Positions 34,890-43,729 of a stretch of 64,000 bases of DNA are shown here, piece by piece. Under the pieces are notes generated by a model. The model searched no databases, had not been told where the DNA came from, and worked only from the letters and a program-made list of their open reading frames with translations. The stretch's first letter is position 1. The number at the start of each line of letters is the position of its first letter. Origin of the DNA: a virus; the IMG/VR virus record IMGVR_UViG_3300046171_000298, positions 1-64,000 of that record. One strand, 5' to 3'. The position numbers and the translations under genes are program-made.

Positions 34890-34914
34890 AAAAAAGGCCA
34901 CCGAGAGGGTGGCC
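34890..34914 (-). terminator. Terminator after the fibre unit
   Basis: - strand GGCCACC/GGTGGCC, 7 bp, loop CTCTC, then T6. It lies just after the stop at 34930. Confidence 0.9.
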
Positions 34915-34929
34915 TAAGGGTGATAAGAA

Positions 34930-35475
34930 TCATCGTAATGTCATATCCAGAACATGTGAATCATCACCTGCACTCGCGACGAAGTCAGCAAGAGCTGCTC
35001 CATCTAACAATCCAATGCCTATTTTCTGTAAGTCATACTCGATGTGCATCTTTGTATGAGCAGATTCATAGCCATCTTCGATTGTCAGTATATCTTGAGT
35101 GAAGTCCTGAGTTGCTTGAGTGTAGCCATTAACGATACCTTCGTTAATGTCTTCAATCTTCGCAAATGTATAACGGTCGTCGTCGTTTTCTACTGTTGTA
35201 TCAGAACCGAGAGTATACTCTCCTTCCCAATTGTGAACAGTATTATCTGTGGCAACAAATATTAGGTGTCGTTCTTTAGAAGTCCAGGAGTGGAAACTCT
35301 CTGAATCCTTGAAGTGGATTTGCAGAGAGTTCCCGTTTAAATCTCCAACTTTTTCGATACCTAATAAGTCATACAACTCATCCCCAAGACTGAAGGATTG
35401 ATAAGAGATGTCGAGTGTGTTGCCATCAGACGTGAAGTCTGGTGTAAAGGCAAAGGTTACACCCGCCCTATCCAG
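34930..35475 (-). CDS. C-terminal domain of a fibre, separated by an in-frame stop
   Basis: The frame continues directly from the fibre gene upstream after its TAA, with TFAFTPDFTSDGNTLDI, SLGDELYDLLGIEKVGDLNG and a beta-rich end. There is no plausible ATG or RBS between the TAA (35476-35478) and the domain; the only candidates are a TTG at 35376 and CTG. It is best read as the distal part of the same protein, with the stop a sequence error, a real truncation or a read-through site. Confidence 0.55.
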   Translation of the reverse strand: MDRAGVTFAFTPDFTSDGNTLDISYQSFSLGDELYDLLGIEKVGDLNGNSLQIHFKDSESFHSWTSKERHLIFVATDNTVHNWEGEYTLGSDTTVENDDDRYTFAKIEDINEGIVNGYTQATQDFTQDILTIEDGYESAHTKMHIEYDLQKIGIGLLDGAALADFVASAGDDSHVLDMTLR

Positions 35476-36901
35476 TTATGCAGAAGCTTCAGTTTCCAGG
35501 AAGGTCTTATCGATGGACTTCAGCTGACCGGTGGCGGAATCAACAACCAAGAAGAGGTAGGAGGCAGGCTCTGACTGAGGCAGAGTTTCACCAACCAGCA
35601 CTTCGTTCACTTTGGTTTGCAGAGTGACTTTGGTGTTGTCAGCAGCGATACGAGCGTTAGCTTCAGCAGTCACTGCAGCAGCGCGATCGGAGACTTCGGT
35701 AGCCAGGTTGTTGGTCAGGGTTGTATCAGCAGCAGCGCGAGCAGTTGCTTCGGCTGTCACAGCAGACTGACGGTCGCTGACTTCAGTAGCCAGGTTGTTT
35801 GTCAGAGTTGTGTCTGCAGCGATACGAGCTGATTCTTCAGCGTCGATGTTGCTTTGCAGAGTTGTGTCAGCAGCAGAACGAGCAGAAGCTTCGTTTGAAA
35901 CTGCAGTTGTGCGGTCAGTTACTTCCTGAGCCAAGTTAGCTGTCAGGGTGCTGTCAGCAGCTTTGAATGCAGTATCCAGAGCAGACACAGCGTTCTGACG
36001 GTCAGTAACCTCAGTTGCCAGGTTTGTTGTCAGGGTGCTGTCAGCAGAGATACGTGCGGACTCTTCAGCATCGATGTTTGACTGCAGGGTTGTGTCAGGC
36101 AGCAGCACGGGCAGATGCTTCAGTAGAAACAGCGGCTGTACGGTCAGTGACTTCCTGAGCCAAGTTGGTGGTCAGAGTGCTGTCAGCGGCAATGCGGGCA
36201 GCTTCTTCAGCATCGATGTTTGCCTGCAGAGCGTCGTCAGCGTTTGTACGTGCAGTTGCTTCAGCAGAAACGGCAGAGATGCGATCAGCAACTTCAGCTT
36301 CGTGAGCTGTTTCCAGGTCCTGAAGGGCAGTTGTGATTGTTGCGTCGTCAGCAATGGTGGAGCCAGTGAAGACAGTGCCGAAGTCATCAGTGTCAGCAAT
36401 TTGACCAGACAGGCTGATCAGGTTTGCAAGACGTGAACCGACGGCAGCGGTGTCGCCAGCAGCAGAAACGCCAGCAGCTTCCAGGGCTGACTCAACAGCT
36501 TGGAGAGCAGATTTGACGCTCAGGCCGGAACCGATTGTAGAGCCAGAGAAGGCACCGAGATCTGTGGAATCTTTGGCAACACCTGTCAGGGCAGCCATGT
36601 TATCCATGTGGGTCTCGTTAGCATCAATCATGCTGACGAGGTTGCCAACGATGTCGGAGCCATCGGCACCAGACATAAGGTCAGCGATTTCCTTCAGGGT
36701 GTCCAGAGCAGCAGGGGCACCACCGATCAGGTCGTTAATCTTGGCGTCCACCTGAGCGGATGTATTGTAATCCTGAAGCAGGTTAGCAACAGTGATTTGC
36801 TTAGAGTTATAATCGTCGCCGGACTTGTCGGCAACATAAATCAGAGAATCAACAGCAGTCGAAGAAGTGCTGTTAAGCTCCGTAAGTTTAAAAGAAGCCA
36901 T
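35476..36901 (-). CDS. Coiled-coil tail fibre, one frameshift (about 475 aa)
   Basis: The N-terminal domain (SLIYVADKSGDDYNSKQI) leads into beta/helix spacers and then Ala-rich repeats like those of the 1091-aa fibre (ADTTLQSNIDAEESARI, NLAQEVTDR). An extra C at about 36097 splits it; removal restores ARAAADTTLQ. The span is 3n+1. GC content is visibly higher than in the neighbouring fibres. It ends FLETEASA before TAA, then continues in frame into the domain described separately. Confidence 0.75.
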
Positions 36902-36902
36902 G

Positions 36903-36957
36903 TTTCTAATTCTAGAATAGAAAGTGTATTGCCTAACGCAAAATATTTACATTAGGC
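36903..36957 (-). promoter_or_regulatory. Palindromic leader/promoter region of the coiled-coil fibre
   Basis: Two inverted repeats lie between the fibre ATG and 36957: TTTCTA-ATTCTAGAAT-AGAAA ending 2 bases before the ATG, and GCCTAA/TTAGGC. On the - strand TTGCGT and TATTCT are 16 bases apart, a possible promoter giving an almost leaderless mRNA. No Shine-Dalgarno sequence is visible. Confidence 0.3.
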
Positions 36958-37014
36958 CTCATTTTTGATTATAACGTTCAAAACAAACACAAGTGAAATG
37001 CCAAAAGACTCTTT

Positions 37015-37302
37015 TTAGTCTTCTAACACAAGCACGGCACGGTTTTCTAAAACATTAATTTCATTGTTCAATTCAGTAATACTGTTGACCAAAGTTTGAT
37101 ACAAATTGTTAGCTGAAAGCAGCGCATTAAAATCGTCAGCAGAAATTACTCCAATATCACCAAACTCTTGATGCGTGTGGTCTTCAGTCTCTGCGCTAAC
37201 TCTCCAAACTCCATTAACGTATTCCCATGTTTCGCCAGTAGTCGGATGAGTGACTATTTGACTCTCACTAGGATCAGGAAGTTGAAAGGGTGAATTTGTC
37301 AT
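37015..37302 (-). CDS. Small fibre-anchor-like protein (95 aa)
   Basis: The first 40 residues have GETWEYVNGVWRVSA, the anchor module of the large fibres. The C-terminal half is a coiled coil (LVNSITELNNEINVLE). Probably a fibre connector or a truncated fibre paralogue. The stop overlaps a weak AAGACT/AGTCTT hairpin. Confidence 0.55.
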   Translation of the reverse strand: MTNSPFQLPDPSESQIVTHPTTGETWEYVNGVWRVSAETEDHTHQEFGDIGVISADDFNALLSANNLYQTLVNSITELNNEINVLENRAVLVLED

Positions 37303-37387
37303 TATTTACCTGCCAATATTCATATTCTAAGGCTAAAAAAAGAAAATGATGTATGTTTCCGAGTCTCAACAAAAAATAAGCCTTTAA

Positions 37388-38597
37388 TTATCTTCTATCA
37401 GGATTAATCCAAGCACCATTGCTATGGAAATACATTTTAAACTCAGTAGTGTCAAACCAAATATCTCCGTTTCTCAACATCACTCCCTGTAGGAATTGTT
37501 GTCTGATGGAAAATTTTGTTTGTACCTTCTGTACTTACTCGATCTGGATTAATCCAGGTATCTTGGTCACGTACTAAAAGCCTGAGATTTAAACGGTCGT
37601 ACCATAAATCGCCATTGTTCACTACGGCATCTGCAGGTGCAGAGTACTCATAAAAGAATTGATGCTTCTGGTCTAACTCTGTTTGGAGAATTTGAAGCTG
37701 CTCATTAGTGTAAGAGATTGTTGCGTAATCATCATTTTGTGGATAGATGAATACTTTTATTTCATCACCAATTTCATATGTATTAGATCCGCTACTTAAT
37801 TGAGTTTGATAAAAAGTAGGCAGAACATCAACGATTGTATAACGATTAATTGAACCATCGTCAGATTCAATATCAATAATATCACCTGCTGTACCGGGAA
37901 TTGATACTAAACCATTTTTGTCATGAGAACTGATAGCTATGTTTATAAATTCGCTTGTATTACTTAAATCAGATGTGGCGACTTGACCATCACTACTTGC
38001 TTCAGGTAAATCAAATTCATTGAATATTTCATACTCACGAGAAGAACTTCTTCTGGCAGACAGTTCATCAACCGTATTACGAAGTAAATTAAGCTCATCA
38101 CTCAATGCAGAAGTGCTTCCACTACCTCCATTAATTTCAATCCACTGAATGCCGTTCCACAAGAAATAAGCACCGATATCTGTGTTATACCAGCTTTGAC
38201 CTGTAAATGGATTTTCCGGAGGCTGGTTAGTAACTACTGTTAGTCCATCCCCTCCATTTGCTTGATAGAAGCCATCATTGACCCACACCATCAAACGACC
38301 TTGGCGTGTATCAAACCACAGCGTGCCGTTATCCGGCGGCGGCTCCCATGTGTCACCAATAATATGACCATCGTCGTCATACACAGGCATCCACTGAGGT
38401 GGGGTAATGCCAATATGAGATTGAGCAATGTTTAATGACAAAATGGCTGCTACAAGACCACCCATGTTTGAGGGATAATCTTTAATTCCAAATCCTTGGC
38501 GACTAATCAAGCTATTAGCAGCTGCAATAGCTCCGTCGATGTTTGCGCCTAATGATCCGTAATTACCTTTTGCAGGAGTAACAGTCATTTTCTTCAA
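37388..38597 (-). CDS. Tail protein built of repeated LWx/LYI/W modules (one frameshift)
   Basis: At least four modules of the type NGDLWYDRLNLRLLV...TWINPDR are visible. A +1 step near 37480 restores a last copy, RNGDIWFDTTEFKMYFHSNG, and the end INPDRR. The N-terminus has a helical region (GSLGANIDGAIAAANSLI). A coiled coil lies in the middle (NLLRNTVDELSARR). It is probably a tail hub or fibre-attachment protein. The span is 3n+1, as expected for one extra base. Confidence 0.65.
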
Positions 38598-38625
38598 TAC
38601 GTACCTATTATTATTGTACTTTTAT

Positions 38626-40380
38626 TTAGAACTTAGAATTTAACATCACAAACGCTGTCTCGATTTCATTTAAATTAAGACCTTGTGCAAGCATAAAAAC
38701 AATCTCAGCTGTTGTAATATTAGACCTACGTAATTGTGCTTTAAATTCAACGCCAACTTCATCCATATCTTTCTTTAGTCGTTGCTCAAACTTAATACGA
38801 CTTTCAAAACTAGGAACTGCTTTGGGTTCTTGCATTTTGATTTTATTAATCATCATTGCAGCAACTGTATGTTTACAGATACGAAAGCTATTGCGATACT
38901 TCTGGGTTTCCCATGATTGCAATATGCCTGCAGCTTCTGCAGTTCCAGAAGAATCAAATGAGTTTTTACCCATCGCAGATGGCAGCGGGAATCTACGCTG
39001 ACGGTTTTGAGTAGTCCCTCCTTCTCCTAATGCCTCAGGCATACGCACTACGGCATGAGTAAAATCTGGGCAACTACAGCAAAATACTTCCGCAATCTTT
39101 AGTTCAGTATCTTTTGTAAATACAAGATCATACCAAGGGTCAATATCTATAATTAGACGTTGCCATAGTGCTTCGTTAGGAGCTGGAGCGGCATGGAGAT
39201 AATTCCCATCTGAATCTGTATCAACTACTTGTCTTGTAAAGCTTTTATCAGCAAGTATCAAAAATCCTTCATTATCTGCATCTGCAAATAGGTTGATGTT
39301 TAGATTAAATGGCTCAGCCGTCAGTTCTAGATTATCACCATTAATTAATACTGACCTAATATTAAAGGGAAAGATTGCATATGATAGCTCACTGACTTCT
39401 TGTTTCACTACATCACCAGTCAGATACTGCTGACCATAAAACCGTTGATAATCACTTTTGCGAAATCGAAATGTTGCAGATAATTCACCTACGGCCACTT
39501 GCGTTTCAAAAATTGATGGTAAAGCGGCTATATCTAGCAACGCAGGGTTTAGGGTTTCGTTGTTATTTAAGATTTTAAATAAAGAACTTGTAAGTCTATC
39601 GTTGACTTCATAGTCAAAATACTCTGACTGATCATAATATGATCCAACATTTTCCGTACTCTTTTCGTTTAAAAAGTTTGGGAAATAACCAATTTTACCA
39701 ATTAAATTATTGACATTACCTCTGTTATCTTGCATAAACTCTGTCTGCAAAACATCAGTTAAAGGCACTTTTACAACAACTGATGCTTTGTTATTGTCAA
39801 CAGTTTTTCCTTTGTATATAGCAGGTAATTGCTTGCTAGTTAATACGTTAACTATATTTGCAGATGTCTCTCCATCTGTAATGCGTTCTCCGAGTAGCCT
39901 CTTAAAACTAGTTGCAGTTGTTGCTAAAGTTCGCTCAATTTGTACAAGTATTTCTTCTCGATTTATATATTCTTTATATAATTCTTTATCAGTAAAAACT
40001 TTTTTTATTTTCCCATATGACTTGCCGTTTAATACAGTGCGTTTAGCTGTATAGTGACTTCTACTATCTGCATTGGTTGTAGAGAACTGTTTGCTATCAA
40101 AAAAGACTTTTGATTCATCACTAGTTCCAGCGTATAGAGCAGATTCAATATCTTCTTGGTCTAAGTAAGCACCTTGATAGAAATACTCGATGCCCTTTCT
40201 CCATCGCGTCCAATCACTGTCGATGTCATACTTTTCGATAACAGATCGATGAACTGATGTGCCAAACCGACGATTGCCCGGATAATTACCAGCAGCGCTA
40301 AATGACTTTGATTTACTTACCTTTGCACTAAATCCCTTAACTTGAAAGTCGTTCTTTTGACGACTTCTTTTCTTTGGCAT
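38626..40380 (-). CDS. Large tail/virion protein with SWIM-like zinc motif
   Basis: 584 residues. The Lys/Arg-rich N-terminus (PKKRSRQKNDFQVKGFSAK) looks cleavable or DNA-contacting. A beta-rich centre follows. Near residue 433 is CCSCPDFTH, and near residue 502 CKHTVAAMM: together CxC...CxH, a SWIM-type zinc finger. Helical C-terminus. It sits in the tail cluster and resembles long unknown marine phage structural proteins. Zinc binding is inferred. Confidence 0.6.
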   Translation of the reverse strand: MPKKRSRQKNDFQVKGFSAKVSKSKSFSAAGNYPGNRRFGTSVHRSVIEKYDIDSDWTRWRKGIEYFYQGAYLDQEDIESALYAGTSDESKVFFDSKQFSTTNADSRSHYTAKRTVLNGKSYGKIKKVFTDKELYKEYINREEILVQIERTLATTATSFKRLLGERITDGETSANIVNVLTSKQLPAIYKGKTVDNNKASVVVKVPLTDVLQTEFMQDNRGNVNNLIGKIGYFPNFLNEKSTENVGSYYDQSEYFDYEVNDRLTSSLFKILNNNETLNPALLDIAALPSIFETQVAVGELSATFRFRKSDYQRFYGQQYLTGDVVKQEVSELSYAIFPFNIRSVLINGDNLELTAEPFNLNINLFADADNEGFLILADKSFTRQVVDTDSDGNYLHAAPAPNEALWQRLIIDIDPWYDLVFTKDTELKIAEVFCCSCPDFTHAVVRMPEALGEGGTTQNRQRRFPLPSAMGKNSFDSSGTAEAAGILQSWETQKYRNSFRICKHTVAAMMINKIKMQEPKAVPSFESRIKFEQRLKKDMDEVGVEFKAQLRRSNITTAEIVFMLAQGLNLNEIETAFVMLNSKF

Positions 40381-40889
40381 TAGAAGAAGCCGCCAGACAC
40401 TCCTAAAATTGGTGCGTTGTTAATGTTGTCTGATAAATTATCTGTTTGTCTTGCAGCCCACAGAGCTTTACCTTTAGGCACATAGAATGCTCGCAATTGA
40501 CCTTCAGCTCCTACATTAGGCAACGGTGCAAGAATCTTTGGCAAATCTGTTGCATGCATCCATTCATTCTTTGTAGAACTTGCAATGTGTTGGCCGACAA
40601 AAATTGCACCTTCTCTTAAAAAGTCAAAATCAGAACTTAAATATAAATTAATAGGATAATCATAGGTTTCTGGGTTACCGTTACTGTCAGTTCTGGTTCC
40701 TTGTCCTTGGGAGATAATATAGATGTCTTCAATCACTGCACCATCATTTGTTGTGCAATTTAAAATCATCTGAGCAAAGTTAGTACCTGTAACTTTTTCA
40801 GTCAGAATTGTTGGTGTTGCCATCTCATATACTTCGTGAAATACACGATCGACGAGCAACGGTTGTTTATTTGTAGACGTTGAAGCCAT
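40380..40889 (-). CDS. Tail/virion structural protein (169 aa)
   Basis: Beta-rich with LLVDRVFHEVYEMATPTIL and YPINLYLSSDFDFLREG. Ends in a Gly-rich GVSGGFF tail. It overlaps the next large tail gene by one base. Possibly a tail completion or decoration protein. Confidence 0.5.
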   Translation of the reverse strand: MASTSTNKQPLLVDRVFHEVYEMATPTILTEKVTGTNFAQMILNCTTNDGAVIEDIYIISQGQGTRTDSNGNPETYDYPINLYLSSDFDFLREGAIFVGQHIASSTKNEWMHATDLPKILAPLPNVGAEGQLRAFYVPKGKALWAARQTDNLSDNINNAPILGVSGGFF

Positions 40890-40900
40890 GATATCGTTCC

Positions 40901-41458
40901 TTACTGATTAGGTTGCTGATTACGGCCACCGTTTCCAGTGTTCATCCCACGTTGAAAGGGAATTGTTCTTGCCGTTTGTTGTGGCATTTGTCCTGGAACA
41001 TTGCCTGGCATTGGTGTTTGACTACCCATGATTCCCATTGGGCCAATAGCAGCCGACTGCGTCATGTTTCTCTGAGCTGCAGAATTAGCTGCTGCCATAG
41101 CAATCATCTGCTCAGCTGGCATGCCATCAGGAGCTCCTGCGCCAGGATGTCCAATGGGTATACGGTTGAGCATGCCTGCAGGTCTTACAAGCATGTTTTG
41201 GGGTGCACCAGACGGCATCGACACGCCTACAACACCAACACCTGGGTGGCTTTGAGGTACACCGCCGTCATAGTAAAGGTTTTGCATACCATTACTTGAT
41301 GGGGTGATTAATGCATTATTAGGATTCCCATCCATATTATTTGATGTCTGAGGAGAGCCCGGCAAAGGCCTAGCTGTCACTTCAATTTTAGAACGATCAT
41401 CACCCATTGCTTGTGAGTTTAAATAACGCCGATCGTTAGGGCCTGCTGTCATTGCCAT
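40901..41458 (-). CDS. Low-complexity virion-associated protein (185 aa)
   Basis: Rich in Pro, Gly, Met, Asn and Gln (GGVPQSHPGVGVVGVSMPSG). Likely disordered. The pattern resembles other Pro/Met-rich proteins of this virion cluster. Function is unknown. Confidence 0.5.
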   Translation of the reverse strand: MAMTAGPNDRRYLNSQAMGDDRSKIEVTARPLPGSPQTSNNMDGNPNNALITPSSNGMQNLYYDGGVPQSHPGVGVVGVSMPSGAPQNMLVRPAGMLNRIPIGHPGAGAPDGMPAEQMIAMAAANSAAQRNMTQSAAIGPMGIMGSQTPMPGNVPGQMPQQTARTIPFQRGMNTGNGGRNQQPNQ

Positions 41459-41460
41459 GA

Positions 41461-41721
41461 TTATCCAATGTTGTAGAGCGTATGAGGATCATTCAAATTC
41501 TTACGCCCTTTAAGAAGTGCGTTCATTCCCAATTCACTAGCACCTGCATGAGGTTCAAGTGTTTGTGACTCTCCAGATTCTAAATACGCAGTTTGCTGAC
41601 CGTATTGAACAGGAGCACTGTTGAATTTATTATCACCTTGAGCTTTTGCCTGAGCAATTGCATTCGCATATTCTTCAGGGTCGTAGTCAAACTTACGTCC
41701 AAATGTAATTTTTTGGGTCAT
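41461..41721 (-). CDS. Small virion-associated protein (86 aa)
   Basis: Polar, with YDPEEYANAIAQAKAQG and a Gly/Leu end (GMNALLKGRKNL). It overlaps no gene but lies 2 bases after the next unit. No family is recognised. Confidence 0.5.
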   Translation of the reverse strand: MTQKITFGRKFDYDPEEYANAIAQAKAQGDNKFNSAPVQYGQQTAYLESGESQTLEPHAGASELGMNALLKGRKNLNDPHTLYNIG

Positions 41722-41752
41722 AATAATACCTCTACCTAAACTTATTCTACTA

Positions 41753-42235
41753 TTATCTCCAAACTTGTGATAAGTAAATCCGAGTTCCTACTGCAGTATC
41801 TGCTGGTCCAGGTATTGCCATGATAAATTCTGATCCAGCTCGTTCAAACGCATAACGTCTAGTCTCTGGTCTTCTGTAGTTTGGTACGTACAATGTTTCA
41901 GCTAGTCGATCACCTTCCCGCAGATAGATTTCTCTAAAATACTCGTCTCCTTTTAAAGGATCTGATGTTGCAATTGTACGCTGCACATCACCAGCAATTT
42001 GCTCTAAACGGCTGAAGTTGGGAGAACCATCGCTGTCAACTGGAAAATACTCACTGTTTTCCCATGCTCTATCACAGCGTGTAATGTGATTGACAACCTG
42101 TGTATACCAGTATTCATCTGGTATTAAAGCCATTGCTTCTTCAAGACGTCCTCTATCACCAGCAGGAATTTGAGCACCTGCATTAAATCCTAAGTGGAAT
42201 CTAACTTTTGATTTGAGATGGTCGTTTAACTCCAT
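41753..42235 (-). CDS. Connector/tail-tube-like structural protein (160 aa)
   Basis: An N-terminal HLKSKVRFHLGF helical region is followed by RCDRAWENSEYF, a DVQRTIATSDPL segment and a beta-rich C-terminus. This order, mixed helix then beta, resembles podovirus/siphovirus head-tail connectors, but no signature is firm. Confidence 0.5.
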   Translation of the reverse strand: MELNDHLKSKVRFHLGFNAGAQIPAGDRGRLEEAMALIPDEYWYTQVVNHITRCDRAWENSEYFPVDSDGSPNFSRLEQIAGDVQRTIATSDPLKGDEYFREIYLREGDRLAETLYVPNYRRPETRRYAFERAGSEFIMAIPGPADTAVGTRIYLSQVWR

Positions 42236-42588
42236 TAGTCCATCCCTGAATTACGAATACTTTCAGCTAAAACTTTTTCATATATCATTCGGTCATAATC
42301 GCTTAAACCTTCTACTCCACCTGGAGTTGCTGCAACTTTTGCAATCATGGGTGATGTTGGTGATTTTTGGACCCACGCCTTTCTCACACCTTCACCTAGT
42401 AGTCCTCCCATGACTGACCCAAATAGTGCATTACTTGCCATACGTCCTGGCATCATTTTTCCTTTGACAGGCAATGTGTTGATACCACCTAATAATGCAC
42501 CAGCAGCGACGCCAGCTACAGGTGCTTCTGACAACACTTGGCCCTCTTTCTGGGCCTGCGCAAGCATTATTTGTTCTTCAATTGTCAT
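42235..42588 (-). CDS. Glycine-zipper virion protein (117 aa)
   Basis: Helical, with GVAAGALLGGINTL and FGSVMGGLLGEG, two glycine-zipper segments like those of DNA-ejection proteins. One-base overlap with the connector-like gene. A small membrane-active internal protein is inferred. Confidence 0.55.
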   Translation of the reverse strand: MTIEEQIMLAQAQKEGQVLSEAPVAGVAAGALLGGINTLPVKGKMMPGRMASNALFGSVMGGLLGEGVRKAWVQKSPTSPMIAKVAATPGGVEGLSDYDRMIYEKVLAESIRNSGMD

Positions 42589-42615
42589 AGTAATCTATGC
42601 TTCGCTATTAACAGT

Positions 42616-43047
42616 TTAACTGATAAAGATAAGGTCTTCTTCAATTAACTGCTCCCAATTCACTCTAGGGATATTTTCAAGCTGCTTAAGGTTAGTAAAT
42701 CTTTCACCTGACAGTGACATACGCAGCTCAACAATGCGCTTGGCAGTTGTATAGCCAACACCAGGCAAACGCTTTGCAATTTGCTCAGCCTCAGCTGCAT
42801 TCAGATTTAAACGTGTGTCTTCAAGAGGTACTACACGGTCAGGCAAATTCTCCTCTTTTGTTACCGCAATCTGCGGTGCTTCTATTTTTGCAAGACGACC
42901 TTTCTTAGTATCATAAGGAACTAACTGATCTAACGTTACGTACGTGATACCGCCATTTGCCTGGCGAACCATTGCAAATTCATTATCATGCTTAGTAATA
43001 AATTCGACTAACGCACCTGTTTTTGAATCTTGAAATAGATTTGACAT
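42616..43047 (-). CDS. Helix-hairpin-helix (ComEA-like) protein in the virion cluster
   Basis: The C-terminal 60 residues have LNLNAAEAEQIAKRLPGVGY, then RIVELRM and LKQLENIPRVNW, the duplicated helix-hairpin-helix of ComEA-like DNA-binding domains. The N-terminal half is a small beta-rich region with FQDSKTGALVEF. It may contact packaged DNA at the head-tail junction. It follows the capsid operon terminator on the same strand. Confidence 0.7.
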   Translation of the reverse strand: MSNLFQDSKTGALVEFITKHDNEFAMVRQANGGITYVTLDQLVPYDTKKGRLAKIEAPQIAVTKEENLPDRVVPLEDTRLNLNAAEAEQIAKRLPGVGYTTAKRIVELRMSLSGERFTNLKQLENIPRVNWEQLIEEDLIFIS

Positions 43048-43081
43048 AACTTATATACTACCTTCACTTCATTATAGACAC

Positions 43082-43109
43082 AAAAAAAAGCGCCCGATAA
43101 GGACGCTTT
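43082..43109 (-). terminator. Terminator of the capsid operon
   Basis: - strand stem AAAGCGTCC/GGGCGCTTT, 9 bp (one G-T pair), loop TTATC, followed by a T8 run. Confidence 0.9.
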
Positions 43110-43127
43110 AGTGTTATGCAGCAAAGA

Positions 43128-43713
43128 TCAATAACCTTGACCTGCTTCTGTTTTATAAGGGAAGATGGAACATCTTCTGTGCAAGGAGCATGTGCGTCCA
43201 TGTAGAAGCACACTTCAACGAGCACAGCAGCTTGTGAGTTGCTGTCAACGACAGTTAAGTCATTGCTCAGTTCCACTTCAATGCTACGGTCGCTACCTTC
43301 AGGTGAGCGAGCTGTAGAAGGGTCGTAAGCAAAAGCTGTACCGTATTCGGAGAATTTACCGTCAGCACCAGCTGTAAGTGTTACGCCTGTAGCCACAGCT
43401 GCAGGAAACGCAACAGTACCAGCAGCAGCTGTGCTGAGGTTCTCGCAGCTAATTGCAGTGCGATAGATGGTTGCACCTGCAGGTACAGTCATTGCACGAT
43501 CTAGACGAGGCTTGTCATCTTGACGCTGATCAGGAGACAAGATTTTTGCGCCGTGAGTACCTGAAGTCAGGATACTATCAACACAAATTGCACCGACCAT
43601 ACGAAGAAGTTCACGCCAGGGATAGCTTGAACGCCTTGGTTACGATATGCATTCAGATGAGTGACTTGGTTACCAGGGAAGATAACGTTGTTGTTGAAAT
43701 AGGAATTAGACAT
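43128..43713 (-). CDS. Capsid-associated structural protein, two frameshifts (about 195 aa)
   Basis: The frame from ATG 43713 reads SNSYFNNNVIFPGNQ. A missing base near 43606 leads into MVGAICVDSILTSGTHGAKIL and a beta-rich domain (GATIYRTAISCENL). A second missing base near 43155 leads to IFPYKTEAGQGY and the stop. The length 3n+1 matches two lost bases. It lies 16 bases after the capsid gene and is followed by a terminator. It is probably a decoration or cement protein. Confidence 0.6.
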
Positions 43714-43729
43714 TGTTAGTTACCTCCTA

